From Thiodiazotropha sp037384425 (lineage in GTDB: Bacteria; Pseudomonadota; Gammaproteobacteria; Chromatiales; Chromatiaceae), in NCBI GenBank assembly GCA_037384425.1, contig JARROA010000023.1, forward strand, positions 1 through 64,000: DNA of 64,000 bases, read 5' to 3'. Under the pieces are notes generated by a model that was not told the DNA's origin, searched no databases, and saw only the letters and a program-made list of their open reading frames with translations. Positions 17,400-26,306 of the stretch are shown here, in pieces; positions within the stretch are counted from its first letter, which is position 1, and the number at the start of each line of letters is the position of its first letter. The position numbers and the translations under genes are program-made.

Positions 17400-17842
17400 C
17401 AGGCTTCACGCACCGGGTTGTCTGATTGCGCCAACACCAGGATGTAGCCGTTATTGTCACGCACCCAGATCTCCCGCATACCGTAGAAGGTGGTGTGATC
17501 GGCCAGCACGGTCTGCACCTCCCCACCAAGTTCCGTCAGCAGGCTGTCGAGGTCCGCCACCTCAAGATAGAGCGCTCCGCTGACACCCAGTGGCAGCGCG
17601 GTCATGGCCTCGCACTCCCGGGCCAGCGAGAGGCGGGACTGAAACATCACTCGCGCATCGTCGCGCCCGAGCATGGCCCATTGCAATGGCACCTCGCGGG
17701 CGAACTCATCCACCCTGGCGTCCAGATTGTCGCCCACTGTCTTCATGCCGGCGAGAAAGCGAAAGCCCAGATTCCGGCAGTAGAAGGCGACCGACTCATT
17801 GACGCTTTCACTCATCAGATTGGGGGTCAGGGTCGTATTCAT
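17399..17842 (-). CDS. VOC family protein
   Basis: A 147-residue VOC-fold protein resembling glyoxalase or bleomycin-resistance-type binding proteins (MSESVNESVAFYCRNLGF near the N terminus, VRDNNGYILVLAQ near the C terminus). The start at 17842 has a perfect ribosome site (AAGGAGCTGATC). It is the first gene of the leftward VOC-EVE-VOC-cupin-tag cluster and diverges from the TfoX gene with 128 bp between them. Confidence 0.88.
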   Translation of the reverse strand: MNTTLTPNLMSESVNESVAFYCRNLGFRFLAGMKTVGDNLDARVDEFAREVPLQWAMLGRDDARVMFQSRLSLARECEAMTALPLGVSGALYLEVADLDSLLTELGGEVQTVLADHTTFYGMREIWVRDNNGYILVLAQSDNPVREA

Positions 17843-17970
17843 GATCAGCTCCTTGTGTTTGGTTGAGGCACAAGAGTATCCGGGGGCAACTGACACCCTG
17901 CTGTCAGTAGGGTGCCGGGATAATCGCTTTGCGTGTAACCTTTCACCTGTCACCGATAATGGAGAGGACA

Positions 17971-18303
17971 ATGGCCGTCAGCGACGCCTACCTTGCTTAC
18001 CTCCACGACCTGCTGGGCTGGCTGCCCCGGCTTCGTATCAAACGCATGTTCGGCGGCGCCGGTCTCTACAGCGACGAGTGCTTCTTCGCCATCGCCGACG
18101 ACGGCGACCTCTACCTCAAAGCCGATAGTGAGAGTGTTTCGTTCTACCGACAGGGGGACGCCGAGCAGTTTATGTATGAATCGAAAGGCAAGCTCTCGCG
18201 CATGAACTTCTGGTCGGTGCCCGCCGACATCCAGGAGGATCCCGATCAGTTGAGACGCTGGGTTGGCATGGCCATCGACACCAGCCTGCGTTCCCGGAAG
18301 TAG
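17971..18303 (+). CDS. TfoX N-terminal domain protein
   Basis: A 110-residue protein consisting of the TfoX N-terminal domain only (IKRMFGGAGLYSDECFFAIADDGDLYLK is the diagnostic stretch). In E. coli and Vibrio the full TfoX protein promotes competence, but single-domain versions have no known role. The ATG at 17971 follows GGAGAGG. It ends 2 bp before the WYL regulator and is probably co-transcribed with it. Confidence 0.88.
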   Translation: MAVSDAYLAYLHDLLGWLPRLRIKRMFGGAGLYSDECFFAIADDGDLYLKADSESVSFYRQGDAEQFMYESKGKLSRMNFWSVPADIQEDPDQLRRWVGMAIDTSLRSRK

Positions 18304-18305
18304 AC

Positions 18306-19028
18306 ATGCGCCGCGCCGACCGCCTGTTCCGCATCACCCAAGAGCTGCGCAGCGACCATTGGATAACGGCGCGTGTCCTGGCAGAGCGGCTTGAAGTCTC
18401 CGAGCGCACCATCTATCGCGACATTCAGGACCTCTCCCTCTCCGGCATCCCCATCATCGCGGAGACCGGTCTCGGCTACCGCCTGATGGAAGGCTTTCGT
18501 CTGCCGCCGCTGATGTTCGACGAGGAGGAGCTGGAAGCGTTGCTACTGGGCGTGCGCATGGTCGGCGTCTGGAGTGAACCGGTGCTGGCCGAAGCGGCGG
18601 AACGGGCGGTGGCGCGAATCGAAGCCGTATTGCCGGAACGGCTGCTGCCGGAGTTATCTCGCACGGCCATCCTGGTGCCGCCCTACGGCCCGGACGAAGC
18701 GGTCAGTGACGCCCTGCACCTGCTGCGTCAGGCCGTGCGCAGTCAACGCAAGGTGATGTTCCACTATCAGCGTGCGGATGGGGAGAAATCGGTGCGCATG
18801 GTACGGCCGCTGGGTCTGGCCTACTGGGGCCGCACCTGGACCCTGGTTGCCTGGTGCGAATTGAGAAAGGATTTTCGCCACTTTCGCCTCGACCGCATGA
18901 GCAACCTGCTCGAAGGCGGTGAGACTTTCGAACACGAGACCGGGCGTACCCTGGATGACTTCCTCGAAGCAATCAAACGCCAACAGACGGATGACGCATC
19001 CAACTCCTCAGGGGATGGTCATCCCTGA
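18306..19028 (+). CDS. YafY-type HTH/WYL transcriptional regulator
   Basis: A 240-residue DNA-binding regulator. Residues 1-55 form an HTH_11-type winged helix (ITARVLAERLEVSERTIYRDIQDL). The middle and C-terminal parts form a WYL domain (VMFHYQRADG, VRPLGLAYWGRTWTLVAWCELRKDFRHFRLDRM), a ligand- or nucleic-acid-sensing module. YafY-type proteins next to VOC/TfoX-like small genes are common; it may regulate the TfoX gene or the divergent VOC cluster, which is inference. Confidence 0.93.
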   Translation: MRRADRLFRITQELRSDHWITARVLAERLEVSERTIYRDIQDLSLSGIPIIAETGLGYRLMEGFRLPPLMFDEEELEALLLGVRMVGVWSEPVLAEAAERAVARIEAVLPERLLPELSRTAILVPPYGPDEAVSDALHLLRQAVRSQRKVMFHYQRADGEKSVRMVRPLGLAYWGRTWTLVAWCELRKDFRHFRLDRMSNLLEGGETFEHETGRTLDDFLEAIKRQQTDDASNSSGDGHP

Positions 19029-19055
19029 TCCACATCGCCGCACAGTGAAAGAGCA

Positions 19056-19129
19056 GCCTGGATGGAGCGAAGCGAAATCCAGGCCAAGGCGCAAGCTATC
19101 CCGGATTCCGCTTCGCTCCATCCGGGCTA
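19056..19129. repeat. Palindromic intergenic repeat (family B)
   Basis: The arm CCTGGATGGAGCGAAGCGAA (from 19056) is mirrored by TTCCGCTTCGCTCCATCCGG (from about 19105 to 19124), with a short spacer. This element between converging genes resembles widely dispersed GGATGGAGCGAAGCG-type repeats. It can fold into a long hairpin and may serve as a shared terminator. Confidence 0.75.
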
Positions 19130-19168
19130 CTGGCTGTATCAGCCACACCTGGCGTTCCGCCGCTCGGC

Positions 19169-20212
19169 TCAATTGCTGTCCTGTTCGTCAAATCGATAGC
19201 CCTTGTCACGAAATATACTCAGGGCGACATCCACCACAGCACTATCGAACAGGATACCGCGTTGCTCTTCGATCTCAGTCAAGGCTTCCTCGATACCGAG
19301 ACTCGGGCGATAGGGGCGATGGGAGGCCATCGCCTCGATGACATCGGCCACCGCCAGGATGCGCGCCTCCAAGAGAATCTCGTCACCCGCCAGTTCGCTC
19401 GGATAGCCCGTGCCGTTCAAGCGCTCATGATGCTGATAGACGATCTGCGCGATCGGCCAGGGGAAGTCGATGCCCTTGAGAATCTCGTAACCCAACTCCG
19501 AATGTTGCTTGACCAGGGAGAATTCGATTGGGGTGAGTTGTCGCGGCTTGCTCAGGATTTCGGTCGGGACGCTGATTTTGCCCACATCATGCACCACGGC
19601 GGCCAGTACCAAGCCCTCGATCTGTTCCGCCGACAGCCCCATGTCGTGTGCGATGACCTCGGTGAGCGAGGCCACACGACGCTGATGTCCCGCGGTATAG
19701 GGATCACGCAACTCGATCATTGCGGCCAGGGCGGCAACGGACTCGAGCAGGTTATTCTTCAGCCGCTGTTCGCTCTCTTTGAGTGATTGGGTACGTTGCA
19801 CTACCAATTCGCCCAAATGGTTGCGCAGCCGATAGAGTTCGAGATGGTTGCGGACCCGCGCCAACAGCTCCTCGCGTTGAAAGGGTTTGGTGACATAGTC
19901 CACCGCACCGATATCGAAGCCTTTCAGAATCTCCCGTATTTCCGACATCGCACTGACGAAGATCACCGGCACTTCACGCAGGGAGGGCTCCTGTTTCAGA
20001 CGGCGGCAGACCTCGAAACCGTCCATGCCGGGCATACTGATGTCGAGCAGAATGAGGTGCGGGGGGGTCGCCATCGCGGCACGCAGAGCCAGTTCGCCGT
20101 TGATGGCCGAGCGCACTGAGTAACCCTCGCCATGCAGCAGGTCGGTCAGCAGACGCAACGATGAAGGCGTGTCATCGACGGCGAGGATGTATTCCGAGTC
20201 AGGGGAGGTCAT
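19169..20212 (-). CDS. Response regulator with HD-GYP phosphodiesterase output
   Basis: A 347-residue two-domain protein. The receiver domain (residues about 8-125) has the acidic pair DD at 13-14, phospho-acceptor D57 (LILLDISMPGMDGF) and a Lys in YVTKPF. After a short linker comes an HD-GYP domain with VVHDVGKIS and HHERLNGTGYPSEL, the catalytic metal-binding and GYP motifs of cyclic-di-GMP phosphodiesterases. It is the third gene of the leftward unit after the binding protein and hybrid kinase, with 29 bp after the kinase stop, so it is the probable output of that system. Confidence 0.95.
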   Translation of the reverse strand: MTSPDSEYILAVDDTPSSLRLLTDLLHGEGYSVRSAINGELALRAAMATPPHLILLDISMPGMDGFEVCRRLKQEPSLREVPVIFVSAMSEIREILKGFDIGAVDYVTKPFQREELLARVRNHLELYRLRNHLGELVVQRTQSLKESEQRLKNNLLESVAALAAMIELRDPYTAGHQRRVASLTEVIAHDMGLSAEQIEGLVLAAVVHDVGKISVPTEILSKPRQLTPIEFSLVKQHSELGYEILKGIDFPWPIAQIVYQHHERLNGTGYPSELAGDEILLEARILAVADVIEAMASHRPYRPSLGIEEALTEIEEQRGILFDSAVVDVALSIFRDKGYRFDEQDSN

Positions 20213-20241
20213 GGGTTTCTTCTCAGAGACAAGGGCGGAGA

Positions 20242-22539
20242 TTATTCTTCAACCACTCCCTTTATTGCGTCCAAAATCCTAGGGTAATCGAATTCCTCCG
20301 CCATATGCGAGAGGGAATCACCCAGCACGGCATCAACCATGCCGATTTTTTTGATAACAGCGAAAATCTCTTTACTGTCGAGGGACTCCACCGCCCGCTT
20401 CAGATCGTTGCGCAACTGCGGCGTAATCTGGGCCAGTTTTCGCTGTTGAAACGGTTCTTTCCTGGCTTTCACCACCGCGACTTTGTTGCTGTAGGTATAC
20501 TCGACTCCCAGCTGCTTCGCCAGGCAGTCATAGATCTCGCTGGGAAGGTAGGGTTTGCGTACAAAGTCGTCCATCCCGGTGGCCAGCAGCGCGGGCTCCT
20601 GCTCCTTGAAAGCCGAGGCGGTGACGGCGACGATCTTGACCTTGTTCCCCCCTTCCAAGCGCCGGATATGGCGGGCGGCCGCCACCCCATCCATTACCGG
20701 CATGCGCTGATCCATCCAGATCAGATGGGGCCGCCACTGTTCAAACAGCCGCACGCACTCTTCACCGTTCTCGGCGATCCTCGACTCCAGTCCGATATCG
20801 CTCATCAGCTTGGCCAGCAACAACTGATTGTCCCGATGATCCTCGGCTATCAGGATCCGGTAATCCGGTTGTCCCGGGGCGAGACCCGCCACATCACTCC
20901 GATCCGCTTCGACCAGCTGGGGAATATGCGTGACATCGGCCTCTTCGAAAGGCAACTCGACGACGAACAGCGAGCTTTTACCCGGCGTGCTCTCGACGGC
21001 AACCTTCCCCCCCATCAGTTGGGCGAATTGGTGGACGATGGAGAGTCCCAGACCGGTGCCTCCGCGCGACATCGTCTCGCTAACCTGCACAAACGGCTCG
21101 AACAGCCGCTGCTGTTCCTCCTCGGGGATACCCACACCGGTATCCTCGACCTCGATTTGCAGATGCCGGGGTTCGTTGTGGGTCTTCAGTCTCACTGTCA
21201 CGCCCCCCTCATCGGTAAACTTCACTGCATTGCCCACCAGATTGACCAGGATCTGGCGCAGGCGTGCCTCGTCCCCTTTGATATAGCGCGGAAAGCTCGA
21301 GGACTGATCGAGCTCGAGTTGCAGTCCCCGCTGCTGCGCACGCAAGCGCATCATGTCGACCACCTCACGCACCAGGCCATGCAGGTCGAATGTGGCGCTT
21401 GCCAGCTGCAGTTTACCGGCCTCGATCTTGGCGATCTCCAGCACATCATTGATGAGTTTGAGCAGATGCGCTCCACTGTGGTTGATGATATCCAGGCTCT
21501 GGCGCTGGTCCCTGCTCAGACCTTCATCCTCACGCATCAGATTCGAGAAACCCAGAATGGCATTGAGCGGCGTACGCAGTTCATGACTCATATTGGCGAG
21601 AAAGACACTTTTTGCCTTGTTCGCCGCCTCCGCCGCATCTCGCGCCAAACGCAGCTGTTCGGTACGCTGTTTCAGATTTCGGCGGTCCTCCTGGAAAAGC
21701 GCCGCAGCACGCACCATTTCATCGATCTCATCGCGGGCTGACGTCTGAGAATGGTGCATCATCTGGTTCACCTGCCCTTGATCCTCAGGTTCCCCGACGC
21801 GCAGGCTGCGACTGACCTGCAACAGACGCCCCAGTACGTGCCGCCCGAGGAACCAACGGGCCACCAGCCAGGCCAGCAGCAGACTGCCCGCCAACAGCAC
21901 TGTCACCCAGCGTGTGTTTCGCTGTGTCGTCTCATCGAGCTGCTGCATGGCCTCACGGTAGTGCTGTGTGAACCGATTGGATTGGACATGTGCGGCGCTC
22001 AACAACGCTTCGGCCTGATCGTGCAGTTCATGCAGATAGTGCATGCTCGACTGGGCGGTGTGCGGGGACAAGGGGTCGGGGTTGGCGCCGGCTTGTAGTT
22101 CGTTCTCCCGCAGCTGGGCGGCGACATTGACCGTGTTTCGGAACAGTTGGCTCGAATGATGTAGATCGAGCACCGAGCGGGCACTATCGGAAACGGCCAG
22201 CTGGTTGATGAGATCATCGAATTCGCCCAGCAGCTTGACGATGTCCGTGTAGCTGTGCCGCATCTCGGAGAGTGTCTGGGCTTCCATCAGCTGGTATGAG
22301 GCTCGCTCTATCAACATTGTCTGCTGCAACAGATCCTGCGCTTCCTGCATCTGCACCAGGCGCTCCTCCGCCAGCAGGCGAATCGTCGCCGCAGATGAGC
22401 GCAACGCGTAGACTGCCGTGATGCCACCCGCCAGGATCAGCATCGTCAGCGCCAAAACCGCGAACAGGAACTGCCACCGCAGGGAATTGGGCAACCATGA
22501 GGTGATGAAATTGGAGCGGGAGACGGGCATGTGTCTCAC
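20242..22539 (-). CDS. Membrane hybrid sensor histidine kinase
   Basis: A 765-residue hybrid kinase. Two membrane helices (about 22-46 and about 205-227) enclose a periplasmic domain of about 160 residues that is mostly helical. The cytosolic part has a coiled linker, the H box in MSHELRTPLNAILGF, the ATPase motifs (ILVNLVGNAVKFTDEGG, DTGVGI, GGTGLGLSI) and a receiver domain with the phospho-acceptor Asp in LIWMDQRMPVMDG. About 90 further residues form a charged helical tail without an Hpt histidine. Its ATG overlaps the stop of the binding-protein gene by 4 bases, so they are coupled; the binding protein is the likely input. Confidence 0.95.
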   Translation of the reverse strand: MRHMPVSRSNFITSWLPNSLRWQFLFAVLALTMLILAGGITAVYALRSSAATIRLLAEERLVQMQEAQDLLQQTMLIERASYQLMEAQTLSEMRHSYTDIVKLLGEFDDLINQLAVSDSARSVLDLHHSSQLFRNTVNVAAQLRENELQAGANPDPLSPHTAQSSMHYLHELHDQAEALLSAAHVQSNRFTQHYREAMQQLDETTQRNTRWVTVLLAGSLLLAWLVARWFLGRHVLGRLLQVSRSLRVGEPEDQGQVNQMMHHSQTSARDEIDEMVRAAALFQEDRRNLKQRTEQLRLARDAAEAANKAKSVFLANMSHELRTPLNAILGFSNLMREDEGLSRDQRQSLDIINHSGAHLLKLINDVLEIAKIEAGKLQLASATFDLHGLVREVVDMMRLRAQQRGLQLELDQSSSFPRYIKGDEARLRQILVNLVGNAVKFTDEGGVTVRLKTHNEPRHLQIEVEDTGVGIPEEEQQRLFEPFVQVSETMSRGGTGLGLSIVHQFAQLMGGKVAVESTPGKSSLFVVELPFEEADVTHIPQLVEADRSDVAGLAPGQPDYRILIAEDHRDNQLLLAKLMSDIGLESRIAENGEECVRLFEQWRPHLIWMDQRMPVMDGVAAARHIRRLEGGNKVKIVAVTASAFKEQEPALLATGMDDFVRKPYLPSEIYDCLAKQLGVEYTYSNKVAVVKARKEPFQQRKLAQITPQLRNDLKRAVESLDSKEIFAVIKKIGMVDAVLGDSLSHMAEEFDYPRILDAIKGVVEE

Positions 22540-23633
22540 CGCTTCCAGATGCGACGATAGACTTCCCGGTAGCCGTTATCGGGATCGAACAGCATCCTGG
22601 GTCCACCGTCGAAGCCGATGTTATCCGGTGTCACCAGATGCACGGGCATGACGTATCCACTGACCTCCCAACCCGACAACAGGCGATTCAACTCATCGAC
22701 CAGTTGCCAGCCCTGCAGGTTCAACGGCTCCGCCACCGTACCGTATTGAAAGGTTCCGGCCTGAATGCGCAGGAAGGCCGATGGGCTGCCGTCTCCCGCG
22801 GAGTAGAGGTGGACAACCCTTCCCGCCTTGGTCAGTTCAGGTGCCGCGTAGTCAAAATAGATATCGTTGATGGCCAAAGCATGTGTCCAGCGATCACCAT
22901 ACTTTATCAGCAGTTCCCGGGTTTCCGACGGCATCAACTCGGCGCTCTGTGAGATCGCCACCGTGCGCATCTCCAACAGCTGGCACCCCTGGCAAGCCTG
23001 GATCACTTGCTGCATCACCTTTGCCTTGCGCATGGCGATTGCAAAGTTGTCGTCGCGGAAGATGACCACCCCCGCCTTCCCCTGGCTCTCGACAATGGCC
23101 GCCATCGCCGTCACCCGGGCCACCTCCATCGGGTCGGTGGAGACATTCATGGCCACGCTTCCCGCCGTCAGCTTGCCCGCCTCGGGCCCCACGTGCCAGC
23201 CGACCAGCGGGATTTCGCGTTTGGCGAAGCTTGACAGACCGGGCTCCAGACTGTCGGCGTCACTGCCGAGCAGAATCACGCCGTCGGGTTGCATGTCGAA
23301 CGCCGCCTCGAGTGAACTCGTGCGCCCGACCCGAGTCCCGTGTGCATCGAACAGCCTGATGCGCCAACCCATCACATCGGCGGCTTCTCCAATGCCTCGG
23401 GCGACCCCCAACACACCGCCGTTGCGTAGATCCTCGCAGATCACCGCCACCGACATTCCCGCTTTTCCCGCCGGTCCCGAGACGGGACCGTCCCATTGCG
23501 AAACACGTTGACTGGCCTTGCTCACCACCCTTTCCATCCCTGCCATGGTTTGGGTGGCCGGGGCTCGCTCCAACTCCAGCGACTGGGACTCACCAATCGT
23601 GAACAGACAGAGCAGCATCGCCAACCGGAACAT
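22536..23633 (-). CDS. Periplasmic sugar/ligand-binding protein of the LuxP/ribose-binding type
   Basis: A type-1 periplasmic binding protein (365 residues from the start chosen). The lobe pattern is visible: MSVAVICEDLRNGGVLGVARG, QPDGVILLGSDADS, KREIPLVGWHV, GKAGVVIFRDDNF, ALAINDIYFDY and a C-terminal VTPDNIGFDGG. I chose the Met at 23633 because it begins a hydrophobic signal segment (MFRLAMLLCLFTIGESQS); an in-frame start near 23741-23747 adds about 38 residues. No ABC transporter follows; instead a hybrid kinase gene overlaps it by 4 bases, so it is probably a sensory receptor like LuxP or TorT rather than a transport component. Confidence 0.85.
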   Translation of the reverse strand: MFRLAMLLCLFTIGESQSLELERAPATQTMAGMERVVSKASQRVSQWDGPVSGPAGKAGMSVAVICEDLRNGGVLGVARGIGEAADVMGWRIRLFDAHGTRVGRTSSLEAAFDMQPDGVILLGSDADSLEPGLSSFAKREIPLVGWHVGPEAGKLTAGSVAMNVSTDPMEVARVTAMAAIVESQGKAGVVIFRDDNFAIAMRKAKVMQQVIQACQGCQLLEMRTVAISQSAELMPSETRELLIKYGDRWTHALAINDIYFDYAAPELTKAGRVVHLYSAGDGSPSAFLRIQAGTFQYGTVAEPLNLQGWQLVDELNRLLSGWEVSGYVMPVHLVTPDNIGFDGGPRMLFDPDNGYREVYRRIWKR

Positions 23634-23747
23634 CCGCTGTAACAACAGCGACAGTTCACGACCAATCAGTGCGGAGACTCCAGGCAGAGCACGTTCTGCC
23701 GCGGTGATTTCAAAAGAGGTCACGCGCTTAATCATCTGCATCGCCAA

Positions 23748-24053
23748 TCACATTGACATCCTGCGGCATCACCCTAAGTTCTGCACATTTGTGTCAACAA
23801 TCGGGGCTCTAGGGCAGGGCGGGCCAGGATCACAGTGCTTCAGCATGAATTTTGAGCTCTACGCGGAACCAAATGAGCCTCCATCATCTGCGAACACCGC
23901 CATGAGACGGTGATACACTCCTTGCGAGCGAAGCTGGGAACGGGGCTCAATTAACCACCGAACCGGTACCTGCACCTACCAGGATAGTAGCAGGTATCCG
24001 GCTGCCATGACGCGCCCCCGGATGCCCGAGTGAGGCGCGCGATGCGAACGGAC
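23748..24053. other. Gap with no gene; possible short structured element
   Basis: The 306-bp gap contains no convincing gene. A GC-rich hairpin-like pair, GACGCGCC (about 24010) with GGCGCGC (about 24033), and CCTGC ... GCAGG around 23970-23995 could fold, and might end transcription of the carbonic anhydrase gene. No clean promoter could be assigned to the leftward signalling unit. Confidence 0.3.
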
Positions 24054-24602
24054 TTAGGGACTGGGTGAGCTGTCGGCCTGATGCTGCTGCATCAGCTTGA
24101 TATAGTGCCGGGCGGTGTAGTCCATGATCTCCAACTCCTTGTCGGTCAGGGCGCGCACACGCCTCACCGGGTGGCCCAGCCAGAGATAGCCGCCCCGGAG
24201 GCGTTTACCCTGGGGCACCAGGGAGCCCGCGCCCAGCATCACTGCAGGCTCCAGCACCGCGCCATCAAGAATTGTCGACCCCATGCCGATAAAGCACCCA
24301 TCGGCGATCTCGCAGCCGTGCAGCATGACCCGATGGCCCACGGTGACGCCGTCCCCGATGGTCAAAGGCCTACCGCCCGGCAGATAGTGACTGTCGTGGG
24401 AGACATGCAGTACCGAGCCATCCTGGATGTTGCTCCGCCGACCGATGCGGATGTGGTGCACGTCACCACGGATCACGCACATTGGCCAGATGGAACTCTG
24501 AGATGCGATACTGACGTCGCCGATCACCACAGCCGTCTCGTCGACCCAGGCATCGGGAGCGATCTCGGGAATGGCGGATTCGAAGCGGCGTATATTGGAC
24601 AT
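24054..24602 (-). CDS. Gamma carbonic anhydrase-like hexapeptide-repeat protein
   Basis: A 182-residue left-handed beta-helix protein of the gamma carbonic anhydrase/PaaY/YrdA group. The hexapeptide turns are clear (VVIGDVSIASQSSIWPMCVIRGD, IGDGVTVGHRVMLHGCEIADGCFIGMGSTILDG). The zinc-binding positions are present as the His residues of HVSHDSH and GHRVMLHG. Such proteins bind zinc or iron and some have carbonic anhydrase activity; the family also includes CoA transferase-like members. It diverges from lemA with about 21 bp between the starts. Confidence 0.9.
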   Translation of the reverse strand: MSNIRRFESAIPEIAPDAWVDETAVVIGDVSIASQSSIWPMCVIRGDVHHIRIGRRSNIQDGSVLHVSHDSHYLPGGRPLTIGDGVTVGHRVMLHGCEIADGCFIGMGSTILDGAVLEPAVMLGAGSLVPQGKRLRGGYLWLGHPVRRVRALTDKELEIMDYTARHYIKLMQQHQADSSPSP

Positions 24603-24623
24603 GGCAACAGAAGGTGGCAGTCA

Positions 24624-25196
24624 ATGGAAATCTTTTTCTTTGTCCTGATCGGAGCCCTGGTGGCTATCCTGATCTATGGCGTACTCATTTACAACAACCT
24701 GGTACGGCTCAAACACGATGTGACCAAGGCCTGGGCGAATATCGACGTGTTGCTGAAACAGCGTCACGACGAACTGCCCAAACTGGTCGAAACCTGCAAG
24801 CAATACATGAAATTCGAGCAGGAGACGCTGGAAAAGGTGATGCAGGCACGCGCTGCCGTCAATACCGCCGCCAGCCGGGGTGACGTGGGCGCTCTGGGCG
24901 CCGCCGAGGGACAGCTGCGCCTCGGTCTCGGCAACCTCTTTGCGGTCGCGGAAAACTATCCCGACCTGAAGACCAATGAGACCTTCATCCACCTGCAGTC
25001 ACGCATCACGGGGCTTGAGAACAGCATCGCCGACCGACGCGAGTTCTACAACGAATCCGTCAACATCAACAACGTACGTGTCGAACAGTTTCCCGACAAT
25101 ATCGTGGCCCAGCGTTTCGGCTTCAAACAGGCAGAACTGCTGGAATTCGACGCGGCGGAGCTGACCGACGTCAATATGGGGACGCTCTTCGGTTAG
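24624..25196 (+). CDS. lemA: LemA family protein
   Basis: A 190-residue single-pass membrane protein: an N-terminal membrane helix (about 5-27, FFFVLIGALVAILIYGVLIYNN) followed by a helical bundle, with the family motifs RLKHDVTKAWANIDVLLKQR, NLFAVAENYPDLKTNETF and FYNESVNINN. LemA proteins commonly neighbour TPM-domain or GIDE-domain membrane proteins, and their function is unknown. It is followed by the GIDE gene after 28 bp, so the two are co-transcribed. AAGGTGG stands upstream of the ATG. Confidence 0.93.
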   Translation: MEIFFFVLIGALVAILIYGVLIYNNLVRLKHDVTKAWANIDVLLKQRHDELPKLVETCKQYMKFEQETLEKVMQARAAVNTAASRGDVGALGAAEGQLRLGLGNLFAVAENYPDLKTNETFIHLQSRITGLENSIADRREFYNESVNINNVRVEQFPDNIVAQRFGFKQAELLEFDAAELTDVNMGTLFG

Positions 25197-25224
25197 GTCA
25201 GGCTACCCGACACCACGACGCGGT

Positions 25225-26172
25225 ATGGTTCGTGAAATCACCCAAATGGCGCCATCGGGCTTTTGGGCCCTGCTGACCGCACTGTCGGCACTGGCCCTGC
25301 TGGCCCTCTATTTCGCCTTTCGCAACCTGCACCGGGCGCGCCTGATCGAGGACACCCCCACTTCACGCATCCGTTCCGCCCACCAGGGTTATGTGGAGCT
25401 GATCGGGGAAGCGGCGCTGATGCGGGGGGAGCCGATCATCGCTCCTCTCAGCGGCATGCCTTGCTGCTGGTGGCGCTACAAGATCGAGCGTAAAAACGAC
25501 AAGGGCTGGCGCCTCACCAACAGCGGACAGAGCGAGAGCCTGTTCCTGTTGCGGGACGAAACCGGCGAATGCGTCATCGATCCCGACGGCGCCCGTATAA
25601 CACCCAGTGGGCGCAGCATCTGGTACGGCCCCAATGCCAGACCCAGCGCCGGCCCGGATCGCGGCACCCTGGCCGGCAGCAGCGGCGCAACCCTGTTCGC
25701 CCTCAACGCCTCGATCCATACCGATTTCGGCGGTGACTACCGCTATACCGAGGAGACCATCATCTCAGGTGATCCGCTCTACGCCATCGGCCTCTTCAAG
25801 TCGGTCGGCGAGATCGATCGCCGGGCCATGCAGGAGGAGCTGATCAAGGAGCGCCTGCGGCAATGGAAAGCGGATCACTCCAGTCTGCTCAAACGCTTCG
25901 ATCGCAACCGGGACGGTCAGATCGACCTGGACGAGTGGGACCTGGCAAGGCGCTCCGCGCGCACCGAGGTGATGCGCGAACAGATGCGCGAGCAACAACA
26001 GACCATCCACACTCTGAGCGACACCGGTTCCCAACGCCGTCCGCTGCTGATCTCGACCCGGGAGGAGTTCGACATCGTACGCCGCTTCCGCCTCTTCTCC
26101 ATCGTCTCGCTTGTCGGCTTCTTCCTCCTGGGCGCAGGTGTGGTCTGGTCGCTCACCGTCCGCCTGCTCTGA
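25225..26172 (+). CDS. GIDE-domain membrane protein with an EF-hand
   Basis: A 315-residue membrane protein. It has an N-terminal membrane helix (about 12-32), a GIDE-type domain as in the mitochondrial ligase MAPL/MUL1 and its bacterial relatives (about 50-200; SGMPCCWWRYKIERK, TLFALNASIH), and a C-terminal helix (about 293-313). Between them, a perfect EF-hand calcium loop occurs at D226-E237 (D-x-N-x-D-G-Q-I-D-x-x-E). No RING domain is present. The first Met at 25225 gives an unusual polar start; Met8 is also possible. It is in one unit with lemA; the pairing suggests a shared envelope or stress role. Confidence 0.85.
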   Translation: MVREITQMAPSGFWALLTALSALALLALYFAFRNLHRARLIEDTPTSRIRSAHQGYVELIGEAALMRGEPIIAPLSGMPCCWWRYKIERKNDKGWRLTNSGQSESLFLLRDETGECVIDPDGARITPSGRSIWYGPNARPSAGPDRGTLAGSSGATLFALNASIHTDFGGDYRYTEETIISGDPLYAIGLFKSVGEIDRRAMQEELIKERLRQWKADHSSLLKRFDRNRDGQIDLDEWDLARRSARTEVMREQMREQQQTIHTLSDTGSQRRPLLISTREEFDIVRRFRLFSIVSLVGFFLLGAGVVWSLTVRLL

Positions 26173-26306
26173 TCCAGCCCTCCCCTTACCCGATAGAGGT
26201 GCATACCCTGAAGCGTTTCAAGTTATAAGGGGCTTTTCCCTGGTGACCCTGAATGAGAAACTAGCGTCTACACCAGGGCTCCCGTCGATCCGGACAATGA
26301 CATCAT

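Noticed and set aside
20161..21741. 526-codon frame on the + strand opposite the hybrid kinase
   Set aside because: It lies wholly opposite well-supported kinase motifs and shows no family pattern; it is an antisense shadow.
23940..24053. Riboswitch or small RNA in the gap beside the carbonic anhydrase gene
   Set aside because: Short inverted repeats occur but no conserved core of a known riboswitch class was recognised.
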